Counted from the first letter of the stretch, positions 1-13,169 are shown. The stretch is DNA of 64,000 bases from Dermanyssus gallinae (GCA_003439945.1 QVRM01000463.1:372001-436000), one strand, 5' to 3'. A program made the numbers and translations. The notes: generated by a model not told the origin, from the sequence alone.

Positions 1-2536
1 ATATATATATCAGTTCCTCGGGAGAAACAGGATGTCTTGTCCCAAAATCGCAGGTATGTCTTATACGTAGGCTGGCGCAGAAAAAAAAAACGAACGAAGG
101 AGGAAGTCTCTTCCCGGGACCGCTTCGCAGCTTACAAGTCATATGCATATATAATAAGTCCTTTTATACCTTGTCATGAAAGATTGCCGCTGGCACTACT
201 TTTGCGCGCAATAGAAGAGAAGAAAATACCTCAAATATTTATGAAAATTTGCATGTCGTCACCTTGGCATAATCATTCGGCAAACGCGGTAATAGTCGTT
301 TTCTCGTTTGTTAATGCTACGATTGTAAGGTAATATTGTGAAGCTCAAACGAAAGTCTACTGAAGCACATTCCTAAGTCTTTCTTCAGCATCTTACGCAA
401 AAGTCTGAGAACAACCACTGAACACGGTAATAACACCTGGACGACTGCTAGTTAAACTACTTGAGTTAAGGAAGAGCGTTCTCATCACGCCAGAGGCTGT
501 TATGACCAACGCCAATAAAGTAACCAATGTCTTTAAGACTGCCAATCAAGCCCGGTCGGGGTTTTCGCGTGCTGGCGGCCGACAACGTTCAGGCAATTTC
601 CCCGGTGGGCACATTATTATCATCAAGGCGCCAATGGGAGAGGCTCGCATCTGACAGCTTGATCTATATACGTTCGCAAGAACAGTTAATAGCCTTACAG
701 TCTAGGATAGGTGATAATAGCCCACCGAAGGATAAACGACGGGTTATGCTTGGGACGCGTGCTGTGTGCCGTATTTATTTTTATAATATTGATATATACT
801 GAAGCTCTTAGAATGCAGTTGTTTTACTTGCTGAATTAGGGGTGTGGCCAATGCAGTAATTGCGGACTTGATCATGAGTTTAACAACATGAGGTCTAACA
901 CTAATAATAACGAAAACTGTCTGGAGACGCACTTGCCTTCGGTAAAAATCAAGCGCTTATGTACGAACATTTTTAACGGGTCCATAAGTATACTTATAAC
1001 TCGATATATTCTTATTTCAGAATACCTCTAAGCAATTTACAAAAATAAAATATCATTCTACATTACGCTGTCTTGAAACCGGTAACTAGTAGAGCTTGTC
1101 GGAACGATCAGGATAGGCAAATACAGCAGCAAGTCGCCTATAGTAAATGTTTTTAACGAGCAAAGGGTGGTTTTTAAGAAAACTCACTCTTAACAAACAA
1201 TAAAATCGGTTTGCGTGCTCACCTGCTACCAAATAGCAAGATGGCACTTGACGACTCACAGGTGGCTGTATCTAGTGACGAAGGAAGCAACATACATATA
1301 TTCAGCTTATCGTCTGCTTCGGCTGGGCACCAAGAAACGGAGAGCAAAGCTCCTTGCAAAGCGGGGAGGGAGGTGCAAGTACGACCGGGAAGCCTAGTCG
1401 TCCGGAGGTCGATGGTTTGACTGCTGCGGTGAGTCGCCGGACGAAAGAAGCGGCGTCCAGATAGAGCCGTGAGCTGAAGCAGCTTAAAGCGGATATCGAG
1501 TCTAATCAAGCGAACGTATGCAAAGCTGTTTTCAGGATACCTACACCGAATGGGGGACCAGATGAAATTCAGACAGGGATAGCTATTTAAGCAGGCCCAC
1601 GGCTTTGCTTCAAAATGCCGAATTACCGGCAACGCACACGAAGCGCCTACAATTAAAATCACAAGGAAAACAGTACTAATAATGGCAGCCAAGGTTTCCC
1701 GTGAAGCAAACTAAACAAACCAACGATCGACACGGTCATTAGCCCGGGGCAGATCTAGATGTCATACATACGACCAGGGCTTCCAAGTTCCGCGCGGAAA
1801 CACCCTGACGACTCTGGTAAAACTGAACTCCAAAAACACATCAAGGCGGTGTCACGGGTAATAGGGTACCTTACTGTTTCAACACATCAAATTGGAATAC
1901 CATAACCCGTCACACCTCGCTTTGGGCAGTCAGTTCTTACCTTATACGCTCGGAGCTCGCCCAAAGCCTGTCCTTTTCTGCCTTGACTTGACCTAATTAG
2001 TAACCACCGTAATCTCATAGCTAAAGGATCGAGAACATGCTAGTAGACGTTCGACTGGGGCTGAAATACAGCTTCGTCAGCGGACGCTCACTGCAACCAA
2101 ATTGCGAGAGGTGCACAACGCGCCCCTACCTCTTCAGAGTGTTTTTCTCTGCCAGCCAATTTCTCCACCTCATCAAGGACTGAGACACGTCCGCGCTTTC
2201 TGCGGACACGATTACTTATTTGCTAAATCGCCTTCAGCCCACAGACATTTGTCAAACGTTTACGTTTATCACCGTCGGTGGTCTGGGCGTTCTCGCCGTT
2301 GCTCTATCAGACGCCCCCCCGCCACACCGATATTTGGCTCGGCTGACATCATCTCGAGTCGCATTGATAAATCTCCATAGACCCACTTTTTATCTGCTAA
2401 GCGCACAATCGCAGACGCTTTCTTGCCGCAAGGATTCGACCCCTGAGGAGCCTCAGCAACAAGGTTCATGATTCTGCCAAACGCTAGCAGGATCTACTGG
2501 CGCACGCCTAGCAGGGGGCATTTCATGCCCTTCCGC
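1..2536. other. No recognised gene
   Basis: I see no supported gene here. The longest open stretch (157 codons, minus strand, 1219-1692) has no recognisable motif and overlaps other short open frames, as expected by chance. The window opens at the end of an (AT)n tract. Confidence 0.5.
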
Positions 2537-2569
2537 AGCGGATTGCTATTGGCCCAATAGCAATCCGCT
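2537..2569. repeat. Near-perfect 33-bp palindrome
   Basis: Two 16-bp arms (AGCGGATTGCTATTGG and its complement) meet around one central base. The motif ATTGGGC recurs just to the right. The two arms match completely. No function is evident; it belongs to the set of short-spacer palindromes described in the findings. Confidence 0.85.
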
Positions 2570-2668
2570 ATTGGGCTAACTTTAGGTGATTCAGCATCTA
2601 GTTAGATTCGAATAACACATTTGACAATGTGGAGAGCAGTTGGAATGACATGAGGTATCCTGCGCATG

Positions 2669-2890
2669 TGGCGGCGTGGTCTAGGGGACTTGTGCGCTAG
2701 TCATAGTTGTCATCTACCGGGGTGTCGCCGGTTCGATCCCTGTTGTTGATCGAATTTTCTTCGAGCGATGCTCATTGAGAATAGATGATAAACCATACCG
2801 CTGAGAGTCAGCGGCCATGCTGCCACAAGGACTGTTGGGGAAACCCTAGATATCTTAACATGTCCGGCCCTCGGTGCATTGAAGATATAC
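2669..2890 (+). mobile_element. SINE1 copy A, tRNA-derived, most complete
   Basis: A short interspersed element that would be copied by RNA polymerase III and mobilised by a LINE-encoded reverse transcriptase. The tRNA-like head starts GCGGCGTGGTCTAGGGGA (A box) and has a clear B box, GGTTCGATCC, at 2730-2739. The body continues through TCGAATTTTCTTCGAGCGATG to CCGGCCCTCGGTGCATTG and ATATA. The same body recurs on the minus strand at 24395-24633, 42453-42608 and 9513-9605, which defines the family within this window. No target-site duplication was found for this copy. Confidence 0.8.
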
Positions 2891-4914
2891 CTCAGGTTAA
2901 GTTCTGCGCGCAGCCCTGGCCGGGGCTCTCTGCAATATCCTAGGTACAGCACCTCGCTTAACAACGCTACCGACTATTCGAGAGCCTCAGGGTTTAGACA
3001 AAAAGAATGGCAGGCGGCTAGTTAACTTAATACTACTATAATTTTATATAGGGAGTTTTAAAATTACGTAATGCACATGCGTCGGTGGCAGCAAACAGCG
3101 ATCAGCGTAGGGCTCGCAAATTTACTAAACCCATATTTCTCCTCACATTCTATGTCTGGGAAGTGCGCAAATTTCTTCGACACTTTTTGGGAGTGGCCTT
3201 GCGTCTCCAGCGCTTTATGCGCCTGGTCTGCTCGTTTCCAAAGTTGGGGTATGTCGATATCGTCTTCGGGGGCCTAGCTGTACCCGAGTCGCGTCCTCTG
3301 AGTAGTTTCTTAGACGGTCCATTCAGGCCCCTACCATGACAATCTTTCGAAACATCAGAATGCCTATACTGGACCGTCCACTCAGCCTGACGGGCCACCT
3401 TATGTGACACCGCAGGTTTGTGTAGTGCCTTCCGTCTTGCCTGAACGGTACGCAGGGATTCCCGGGGTTAAACATAAATGGAACTGCCGTAGTCATTCGA
3501 TACTGGTATCATTTGGAAACGGCAAGCCTCTAGCCCGAACCGGAGCGGTCACCCACTCACTAAACATTTTATATATACGCTGGTAATCCCATGACTTGGC
3601 CTTGGGCAAGCCGCTAAAATTGCGCAACACGCCAAAGTGCGCAAAAGTGCTCACACTTGATCCCCAGCTACCAGCTTTACCCATTGCAATTGAAAACGAT
3701 GGGAAGTCTTCATTAGTTCTGATTTCAGCTGGGACTAGATATTACCTAACCGCAATAACCGCCAAAAACATATTTGACTTAAAAAGAAGGTTCGTGTGTA
3801 CTGTCCTTTGTAGTTGCAGGTGCAAGCGTTAAAGGCATTTGCCCAATACGTACGCCACGAATTCAATCATAATGCTCCTTATCCTCAATATAGAGATCCT
3901 CAATATAGAGATAGATTTATATGGCGTATTATATAATCCAAATTATGGCCTTACAAATTTGTGGTTCACCCCGCTATTGTCCAAAATATAATAGGCCTCT
4001 GGTGAAAGCTGATGATTTAATCGCAGAGGCCACAATACGTACAACACTAACTTTTTGACGGCCGCTTGCCGACGATTTTTTGTATTCCGCGGCATCATAG
4101 AACGAAGGATTACTAGTCGTATGGTTATTGTGATCCAAACAAAGGCTGTGCTTAACTGCGTGACATAAGGCAGGTACTAATAAACATAATGTTTTAGCGA
4201 ACTTTACTAGATTCGTCAAATTTAAAGCCTTTCTACAAAGCGCTTGCACAGGCGCTTGCTGCGTAAGCTAATAGGATAAGACAAAGTTTTCAGTAGTAGC
4301 GATTACTTACTCAATACCTGAATAGATAAGCCACGTCCACCTGGCTGAGACAAATAGAAAAACCGAGGCCGCAACGTGAATTCGGCGCGTAGTATCTAAA
4401 TTCAACTTAGCAAAAAAAAAACCAGCCACAAGGAAAGTGAAAGCAGAGTTATATCGGACGCATTGAGAATTTCTATACATATACGCACTGCCAGTTAAGA
4501 CGGCCAAAGAAGCACTGGCCACTCCTAGACTGATGCTTAATCAATGGGCACAAAGCATAAAACAATAAATTTCCATCGAGCCAACGGGACGGTACTGGGC
4601 GATCCGGTAGACTCAGCGTCGAAAGTCAATGGCACGAGAAGAGCAACGTAGGAAGGTCAGAGAGAACCCTGAACATGTTGTACTAAGCATTTTGTTAGGT
4701 TCTGAAAAGATAACTCTAAAGCCGCTTAAATTAGAAGCGTGATCAGAGCTGTCAGTACGGGAATCGGAGGCATCCTGGCAGCTTACCTCGTCACCTTATG
4801 CACGATTACGTATATTGAGAATAACAACGTTTACAAAACGTGGGAATAATTACCCGTGGGAATATTTCGTGGACCTTATGGGTCACACCACCAACCAAAT
4901 GCACATGTGATACC
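2891..4914. other. No recognised gene
   Basis: Mixed-composition intergenic DNA. Open frames are short (under 95 codons) and overlap on both strands. A 17-bp motif (CCTCAATATAGAGAT) is duplicated in tandem at about 3888-3915. Nothing else is supported. Confidence 0.5.
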
Positions 4915-5030
4915 ATAAAAGCTGTGCAGAAAATGTCTATCCATATAATAATTGTGCAGAAGCTATCTAACCCTATAAAAAGACATGATATATCTATCTC
5001 TATAAACGTTGTGCATAGGATATATATTTA
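4915..5030. repeat. Degenerate tandem repeat, about 29-bp unit, 4 copies
   Basis: Units start at 4915, 4945, 4975 and 5002, each beginning ATAAA or ATAAT. Three of the four carry a TTGTGCA- or CTGTGCA-like core followed by a TATCT-like segment. Unit lengths are 30, 30, 27 and 28 bp. The copies have diverged, so this is an old array. No coding potential is recognised. Confidence 0.55.
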
Positions 5031-7430
5031 TATAAAAACAGTAGGGCCGAAACAAATAAGACAAACAATAGCGTAGCCCAAAGTTTATGGTTTTCTGCTA
5101 GTCCCGTGAATTCATACCCACTGGTGAAAAGTGGCATGATTTTGAGAAGCGGGCAACGCAAAAATGCAACTCGGTTTTTCTGTGTAATACTGAATTTGTT
5201 CGACGACTGCGCCTTGCTAAGACGAAAGATACTGCCTTCCAGGATCGTTTGCTAGAAGAGTTCCTTCGAGTATTGTTTCGTCAACCAAACGAGGCGTTTC
5301 GGAATCTCATTTGGCTATCGGGAGTCTGTAGGGTAGTGCACGTCGTAAACAAATGCGTAGTAATAAAAAGCCATCCCATTTTCATTCGAATCCCAACTTC
5401 CGAAAGCAGGCAAACTGTGGCGAACGACAATACCCTACGTTACGAGGAAGGGCATAACGGACGCTGCTTAATGAAACAAAACAAAAGCATATCCCGAAGG
5501 GCTAGGAGAGAAGGAGCCAGGGGCTTAGTGAGAGACGAAACCGATCATGGCAAGAGAAAGCGGAGAGGCACCGAGTCGTCAAAATTTTGCTGTCGATATT
5601 GGCGTCAGCGGCGAAGGCGAATTCATCGACTAATCGACTGCTGGATTTCTGCTTCCTTTTCTTTCTTTTTTTCGAGGCTTTCTTTCCTTGGATCCTTTCT
5701 TTCTCCTTGCTCCCGCGCTTGCATGATGATGATAAAATTATGATGATGATGACGATGACGATGGTGATGATAATGATTCCGTTCGTCGGATGTTTCGCGG
5801 TGCGTATGATTAGCGGCAATTTTCGCTCAGCTTCTCTGGCGCGCTCAATTCAATCGCTATTTCTACTGTGCCTATTCGCAGGGCAAGCAGAGCGTACAAC
5901 CCTGAAAGCTATTATCATTAGAATCGCGGCGAGCCGTAATGCGGCCGCCGGCTTAAACAATCAGGTCAGAGGGTGGTCAGGTGGCAAGCCGTACAACCGG
6001 CCACAGGTAGCCAGGCCACCACCAACATCTATCTACCAGTTGGTTGATGTAGCGGCTGCTTCGGTCGACCTGCTGCCTCTCTCGATCTCTCTCCCTCTCT
6101 CCCTCCCTCCCTCCCTCGTTCTCAAGCCTTTTAGCCGGCGTCGTACGCCGTAAAGCGACGTCCACCACACCTCACTAGCGAATTAGATATCGAGCGAATA
6201 AAGGGCATCCACAAATGCGGGTCACGCCGAATGCTACTGCCTGGCAATGTAGGCATCGGCACGCGCATACGCATGCACGCACGCACGTTCAATTGCTGTA
6301 CGCAAACCGTAAGGGACAATGGTCAGCATACACGCTGCTAGCTCGTCTGACTGATACTTACAATAATAAAACATTAATACACGTTTTGCTGCTGTTGTTT
6401 GCGTTGTTTGTTGACAGTAGTGTTGCTTTGTGTGTCTCGACACTGGCTCTCTCAGATTTTTTTCATGTCCTCTGGGCGACAAATTTATTTAAATTCAATA
6501 ATTCTTCATTGAATTTGAAATTTCCATTATTACATAAATTCAAACAATTATAACTAGTCAGGTAATTTTGCAGAAAAGGCACCGAAAGGGCCCGTGTCTG
6601 ATCTGTGAGCGTGGATTGATTGTTCTGAAACATATGTACTGGAAAAAAGAAAGAAATATAAATTTATTCCTTCGACGTGTAGGGTTGTCTTTATTCCGTC
6701 TTTATGTGTAGTTTGTGCGAACAGGAAAAGTCGCCAGGTTCGGCAAGAAATAGAAAGGTTGCGAAAGTATAGAAATCAAAATTACCGCTGGGAAGATTGA
6801 ACTTAATTATGTCGTAACTCGTATCCTCCTGTAATCAGTCTCCAATGCAACCCAGGGTCTTCTGCTACCGAAGGTTCAAACCGAATAATTCCTGGCGAGT
6901 TTTGGTTTGCTGGAAATTTCAGTCTTTTAATGCATGAAATATCGCTCAAGATAAAATATTTGTTACAACTGATAAGATATCTTCAACTCAATTCAGTTAT
7001 CTTCCTGATAGTAATTCGGTGATAATTGTACGATGGGTACGATATCTCAAACGTTTTTTTAAGATTTATTCTGCTATTGAAGTCGGGGAATTTTCCGAAC
7101 GGGGATCACCTTTAGTCTCTTGACGTCCATTACGAAATCGACCGTACCACGTACATACAGTGTTCCAGAACACTGCTATCGCCGTGTGTAACTTTTTGAC
7201 CACTTTAGAACATATGACTTTCTTTTCAACACATAACTTATTCCAGATTCAGTGGTTCTCCGTTTATGACTCCTTAAAAATAGCCGAACCTTGTTTTCTT
7301 CAGTTCTTTGAACCCAACTCAAACAATAAACGCTGCCACACGTTGGCGTGATGGCCCAAGCAAAAAAAAAACCGGAAAACCTGAGTAGCTTCGGTTGGGT
7401 GGCACAAATTTGAGTACTAAACCTTTCCGA
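5031..7430. other. Intergenic, with GC-richer simple-repeat block
   Basis: About 5480-6330 is GC-richer. It carries a purine-rich stretch, a (TGA)n block and a CT-rich run (6075-6120). Frames open on both strands through these low-complexity runs (up to 188 codons at 5587-6153) are best explained by the simple repeats. The block could be a promoter or untranslated exon, but no protein motif supports this. The AT-rich remainder, 6330-7430, shows nothing. Confidence 0.4.
5722..5776. repeat. Imperfect (ATG/ATC)n microsatellite
   Basis: Interrupted runs of GATGAT and GACGATGACG form an imperfect trinucleotide array, which produces an artefactual methionine-rich frame. Confidence 0.85.
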
Positions 7431-7432
7431 TC

Positions 7433-7454
7433 ATATATATATATATATATATAT
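7433..7454. repeat. (AT)n microsatellite
   Basis: About 11 AT dinucleotides in a row. Confidence 0.95.
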
Positions 7455-7930
7455 CTTCGTCCTTCTATTCTATTTAGTCTTTGTTGTAGCTTTTGACGGC
7501 ATGACGCTGATTGCTGACCCTTTATGGTCGATCGCGTTTTCCACCCATTCCGACAACGCATCTAAAGCGGCCGAGCATAGAAAGACGTTCAAATGTGCGG
7601 CCTTCAGCACCATCGAGCGCTTCTATCTTGGCTTTGAGACCATTGGTCATAATTTCTCAACCTAGGATAAAGCCATTATGTTATTTGGTCACAGAACTGC
7701 AGGGCTACTAAATAAATAAACACTAATTTTATGATGAGCAGTGTGCCTCCATTGACTACGGTATAAAGTAGCTCTATTCGGCATAACCTTCGTCGGTGAT
7801 TACAAGTTTACTTTGCCGCTTCCTTGCTCTTTCAGACTCACTTGTTGTCGGCAGTGCCTCACCGACTGCGCGCTAAATAGATTATGCTGTAAAACGGTTT
7901 AGCACGTTCCGACGTTTAAGCAGCAGGTCG

Positions 7931-7962
7931 CTCTGATGTATATGTGACCATATACATCAGAG
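7931..7962. repeat. Perfect hairpin, 14-bp stem, 4-nt loop
   Basis: CTCTGATGTATATG, spacer TGAC, then the exact complement CATATACATCAGAG. There are no mismatches in the 14-bp stem. No promoter, terminator or gene context gives it a role. Confidence 0.9.
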
Positions 7963-9285
7963 AGTTCTTGTTGCGGGTCGGTGCATACACCCTCGTTGAT
8001 GAATACGGCATTTATGAAAAACGTATGAGTCTCATTGCGTGCAGAAGCTCTGGCCAGCACAGGAATTGCTTGAAATTGTTTAAGATAGCGGCGCAGGTTA
8101 CCCCGAAGTGTAGGATTCAAGGCCCTTCCATAATCGAACTTTGGAGTCTGCTAAAGTTTTTTTTAGGTAGAACAAAGCTGTTTATCCGTTATTCAGTCCA
8201 GCAAGCCCAATCCGGTCTTTGGTTTTTGCTGATTATAAATAATTCGAATGATTACAATAATGCACCTTAGGTATACGCAGAATGTGTTTATAAACATAGT
8301 GCGATTTTTTTGTATGATAAAAGGATAGTTTTCGTTCAAGTTTGTCAACTTGAACGAAGACATCAAGGGCGTTATTTTGACGGGGTTGAGAAATTGCTTA
8401 AAATGAGACATTTGTACAGTGAAGCCAGGCGCCATGCAGTCATGTTAGCTATGCAAATCGCATAGGTTAGTTATGCCGGGCTTGTCACAGTGCTGGCGCT
8501 ACTGCGCTACAATAACAATAACAGCCCAGGTCGTCTATTTTCAGAACTAAACGACACCGAGCAGACAAATGCAAGCGGTTGGAATAATGGATGATGGCAG
8601 GCATAATCGACAGCGCAAGTCACAAAGGACCCTGACCCACATGGCCGTGTCATAACAGATGAACTAAGAACACATGTGCAACCTATTTGGTATATGTAAA
8701 ATTAAATAATAAATTATCATTATATATATATATATCGCGAGAGAGAGAAAGAGGGAGACGATCGTTTGGTGTCAAGAAGGGCGGACGTGTGTCTATGGAG
8801 CTCCTAGGGAAAAGAGTGTTCTCTAGAGAGCTCCGAGGACGCTTGCTTGTGTGAATGGAAGTTAAACTCAGAGAAAACATATCCTATTGAAGTGTACAAC
8901 TTAGTGATCATTTTGATCTATCGCCTAGCGTAGAAGCCAGGAGGCACGCCGCTCAAACAAATCTTTTTAGCGGAGTGCAGCATAAACGAAGCCATCCACG
9001 TGACAAAGAGAGACGGCTGCTCAACTTAAGGAAGTTTACGCAATATAACGGCGTGACGCATAGATAGATAGTACATTTTGTTACGCACGATCGTGTATTG
9101 TTCGACCTCCTTAATGAGTTCCAGTGGTCTATTTTACTATTCCTAAATGCCTTAGGTAGGGCTTATTGTGCATCTCTGTTTTGTTCACATTTATTTGAAA
9201 GTTTTGACAATTGGCTTGCTCCGCGGCACGTACCCATTGCAAAAACTGTGACAAGTCTTTCGCTTTTCGATGATCTAGCTATTAA
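7963..9285. other. No recognised gene
   Basis: AT-rich intergenic DNA with a short (AT)8 run at 8720-8735 beside a GA-rich stretch. No protein motif was found in any of the short open frames. Confidence 0.5.
8331..8358. repeat. Perfect hairpin, 12-bp stem, 4-nt loop
   Basis: TTCGTTCAAGTT, spacer TGTC, then the complement AACTTGAACGAA. Confidence 0.88.
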
Positions 9286-9293
9286 TAAATAAA

Positions 9294-9385
<92 letters not shown>

Positions 9386-9413
9386 TATATATATATATAT
9401 ATATATATATGAA

Positions 9414-9449
<36 letters not shown>

Positions 9450-9457
9450 TTTATTTA
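9286..9457. repeat. Long (AT)n tract with inverted flanks
   Basis: About 150 bp of nearly pure AT repeat, broken only by GTT and GAACTC interruptions. It is bounded by TAAATAAATGCATAT on the left and its exact reverse complement on the right (15 bp). The whole block is therefore one large palindrome that could extrude as a cruciform. Confidence 0.9.
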
Positions 9458-9512
9458 CTTCACAAGAATATTTAAATACACACTCTTTTTTTTCTTTATT
9501 AGCGGCATGATC

Positions 9513-9605
9513 ACTGACTCTCAGCATCGTGGTTTATCTTATATTCTCAAAAAGCATTGCTCAGAGAAAACTCGATCAACAGGGATCACACCGGCAGCAC
9601 TCCTG
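9513..9605 (-). mobile_element. SINE1 fragment (copy D)
   Basis: Read on the plus strand, the segment CTGACTCTCAGC, GTTTATCTTATATTCTC, GCATTGCTCAGAGAAAAC, TCGATCAACAGGGATC matches the reverse complement of the middle and B-box part of SINE1 at 2669-2890. The tail and most of the tRNA head are missing, so this is a truncated, inactive copy. Confidence 0.65.
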
Positions 9606-11938
9606 CATGTTGTCATATCGTCTAATTACTCCAGTAGACCTGAGACTGGGGAGCACTCCTGTGACCCCCATTACTCGCTGTGACTAGGCTTTGCGACGAT
9701 CACGGTTAACCAGTTTTGTCAGTGCATTTCGCGTACTCGCTTTACGACAGTAGAGTTAAATGTACGTTGCCCCAGCGAAGATGTTTAAGCCGTTCCCGCT
9801 GTACGGTAAATAGATAACGTCCTTTACAGCGATAATAGCGTCAGGGAATACATAACACCAGTAGGAGTAGAAATTATATCGATGATAACATTTACCGCAA
9901 CAACAGCAACGACCATCACCGCCACCGATAGCAGAAACAGCAAACAGCTGACTTGTTTTTCGGTGCCAAAGCGCATGCAACTCATGCTTCTTTGCTGCTT
10001 TCGGACCTTTTGATATGGACACGCGGTCGCTAGATCTAGTGACAGATCGCGATAGGCCGGGTACGGCGAGCTGTTGTCCGAAAGGTCACATGGTAACAGA
10101 GGTTGCCGTTCAAAGGTTGGTAAAACAGAACAAGAAGAAAAACGTGTTATGCGTTACCCGCTGTTTGGTAACTCTTCCGACGGTAATGCCCTTTGTCGTC
10201 ATTGCCTCATGCTGTGCTGCTTGGGTCCGGCCTTGTCAAACGCTGATGCTGCTGCTATGTGTGGAACTACGTCTATGTCGGTTGATGCATAAATGCATGC
10301 GCTTGCCTTCCCCCGTCAAACTCTATCGTCTAGCCCCTCTGCCACCCCCGAGGGGATGTGCTCTAGGCCCTACGTATTATGCATACGCGGGATTCTACCC
10401 CGTTTGTGGCCTTGTATGCGACGTCGACAGACAGAGGAGGTAACTTTCATTCTACTCTTTATCTCCCCCTCGCTTCCGAATTACCCCAGACATGTAGCGA
10501 CACCAAGCGGGCGCAGAGACCGGCACGTTGGACGCCCCCCTTGCCCTTGCTTCGCCCGACACCCCCAATGATGCTGACACAACAGAGCGCGCCCCTTCTT
10601 GCCCCAGCTTCGCCTGCCTTCCCTCTGCGCTCCGGTAAAACCTTACGCACTCTTCACACAAAGCCACGAAAGGTATCCCAACAAGCATAGAGCCGCTTCC
10701 TCCTCTAAGCAAAGCCTGCTCACGCCGACAGTAGCAGCGGCGGCGGCGGTAGCGACCGTGGCGCTCTGAAACTACCACGATTCTGTGTACGGACGGCTCG
10801 CAAGATCGGGATAGCTTCAGCCCGAGTGGTCCGGCACAATGGACGGCCTGCAACAACGATGTGTCCGCTTTCTGCCTTTGCGCCGCACATCTCGAGAAAA
10901 CAACGTGCCCAACGATGCTCGCTGTCGGAGTAGATAGCAGCTCACGGCCGGTACAAGTCTGCCGGGGACATTCTACTGACAGAGATGCGCTATGGTTTGC
11001 GTGTCAGGAATGTTGGCGTCAAACAGTGGTCGTCTATGACGAGGAGAAGGGCTCGAGTCGTCATCGGAGATGACGTAAATAAAGAGGCGATGTACAGCTG
11101 TCAGCGTGCGCGAGGGGTGCAATATTTGACGGCATCGCCGTAGTAACAAGTCGGTCATCTACTGTCCACCTATCCGTATGCTGTTCTCCGTGTCGTAGTC
11201 CACATTAGCGTGTGAGGGAGACGACCAGCAAGCTGCGTCAGCCAGACAGTTTTGTTCGACCGGCTGCCGGCTGGCCGTTGTGTCTGGACACAGATGTTCC
11301 TAACCACGTTGATAACATTGTCCGACCGAAAGAAAGGCTAGGCGACAAACTCGAGCCGGAATTACTCTGCGCGGGGCGCGCAAACGGTGCGCATCATCAC
11401 TCTGGTCTCAGGCCAGATCGTAGAACTCGTGGTAGAGACTAGCGTGTAAATCTTTCGAATTTTAACTTCTGCAGTAGCATTTACTCCCTATCTGGGCTTG
11501 TTTGGATCGCCCGTTCAGTAAACACGGAGCGAAAGAATCGACATGTTTACCTAATAGGTTATGTCGGCGTACGATTCGCATGCTAAGCGGTGTTAGCACT
11601 ATACGCTTGGCTGGCATCCGCGTCTTTGTGCTCTGCCGACTAAGTACTGTCTTCAAAAGTGAGGAAACTACCAAGGTAAAAAAGAAATACATATATTTTT
11701 TAGAAGCCTAGGCTACTCATGCTAAATCAAACAAGTCAAACAGACTGACAGAGTAAATATATCGATAAGTAATGTTATGAGAATTCTAGGCGTATATGCG
11801 TAAAAGCTAGCAATAGTAATGCTGCGTATCACGCTGGTGCACAACGACCGTACGAACTGAGGACACATTCAGACCAGCATGGTGCATATATACAGCCACC
11901 AGTAAGCCTTCAGCAGGTTATTTAAAAAATTAATTTTA

Positions 11939-11940
<2 letters not shown>
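9606..11940. other. GC-rich block, no recognised protein
   Basis: About 10015-11450 is distinctly GC- and CpG-richer than its surroundings and holds several overlapping open frames of 70-142 codons on both strands. It includes a GGC/GCC run near 10735-10750. None shows a family motif, and simultaneous opening of both strands is typical of GC-rich noncoding DNA. A promoter or untranslated exon of an unseen gene is possible. The rest is ordinary intergenic sequence. Confidence 0.35.

Positions 11941-11972
<32 letters not shown>
11941..11972. repeat. (AT)n microsatellite
   Basis: Uninterrupted AT dinucleotides, about 16 units. Confidence 0.95.
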
Positions 11973-11976
<4 letters not shown>

Positions 11977-12579
11977 AACAGTGTAAGAACAAGGTGTAAA
12001 CGTAGAGATATTAGGCTAGTCTCATCGCTGTTAAAAGTCTTGACGCAACTCGTCAAGAATGGCCTACGTTGGCTTGAAAATCTACTCACAAACGTTAATA
12101 ATTTAAACAAATTTCTAAAAAAATGTAATATTGTCATAGTTACGTCCGTTATTTTTGTCTGCGTTTCATGCCTAACACCTTTGATTTTAACGGCCTACGA
12201 ACGCAAGTGCTTAGCCCTAACTATTTGCAACGCAGCCTTGCTTTTAACCTAATCCCGTAGGCGGCAACGTAGCCTTTACCAAAGCGGGGCTTACCAAAGC
12301 GACCCTCTCAGCTGCCGGAATAATGCATTTTCCTTGCTGTTGGAGCATCAAAACATATACAAACGTTAAGTTTTACATTGACTGGACGATCACTAGTTTG
12401 GGCCTGGTCGCGGTCTGTGCAACCTAAAATCTCTAAGCATATATGTTTCTAGTAGCTACTGCGTCTGCTACTACGCCGCCGCAATTGTTGTCATTTGTTT
12501 CGAGGAGGAATTCCTCTGCTCCTCGCTCCGTCTACCTATGCAGCCTCCAACAGCGAAACCCCTAGCTAACAGAGGAGAA

Positions 12580-12930
12580 TCTTACTGAATGACACTGAGG
12601 CAGGATCCAGATCCATCACCCTCTACAGTTTCCAAGCATCGACGTGTGGAAGGCGGAAGAGAGGAGAGGTTGTCCCTGGGTGATAGGCTCACCGATGCAC
12701 ACAAGCGAAGTACAGACAGACAAGCAGGCAGGAAGGCTAGGTACCTAGAAAAAGATGAAGAAGAAACATCATTCCGCCACATTGCCATTGCCGGAAGTCG
12801 AAGCAGTGTGCTCTGCGTGCTGGCTGTATCACGCCTGTATTTGGTCTCTCGCCCCTTACCTCGGCCGTATTGATTCCACGACCCTGGCAGCGCCACCGCC
12901 TTTACTTCAGTGAAGGACACTAACCGAATT
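12580..12930. other. GC-richer block open on both strands
   Basis: Frames of 94 codons (+) and 112 codons (-) overlap across a purine-rich plus strand. No recognisable domain is present. It may be an exon or promoter, but there is no specific support. Confidence 0.2.
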
Positions 12931-12973
12931 CACCTGTTTGCAATAGAACTTGGCCAATCAACTAGACAACTAA

Positions 12974-13157
12974 AGTAAAGTTTTCGGGCTAACCCTCAGC
13001 CAAGATTTGACGTCTACGGAACTGTTTTTCACATTGCTTCATAGACAGACCCCCATAAATACAAATGTGCAACGGTGGGACTCGAACCCGCGCACCTATG
13101 CGTCTCCTCCGGTTGCGAGGCGCTGACTTAAGCCACGACGCCACCGGGCTCGACCAC
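12974..13157 (-). mobile_element. SINE2 copy A with target-site duplication
   Basis: A tRNA-derived SINE on the minus strand. Its B box appears on the plus strand as GGACTCGAACC at 13078-13088, followed by a tRNA-like body ending GCCACCGGGCTCGA. The 3' tail contains GGGCTAACCCTCAGCCAAG. A perfect 12-bp direct repeat, CTAGACAACTAA, flanks the element at 12962-12973 and 13158-13169, the expected signature of LINE-mediated retroposition. Copy B at 36141-36330 has the same structure. Confidence 0.88.
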
Positions 13158-13169
13158 CTAGACAACTAA

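Noticed and set aside
5587..6153. A 188-codon plus-strand frame
   Set aside because: It runs through ATG, CT and other simple repeats, lacks an ATG start, and has no recognisable domain; the opposite strand is also open.
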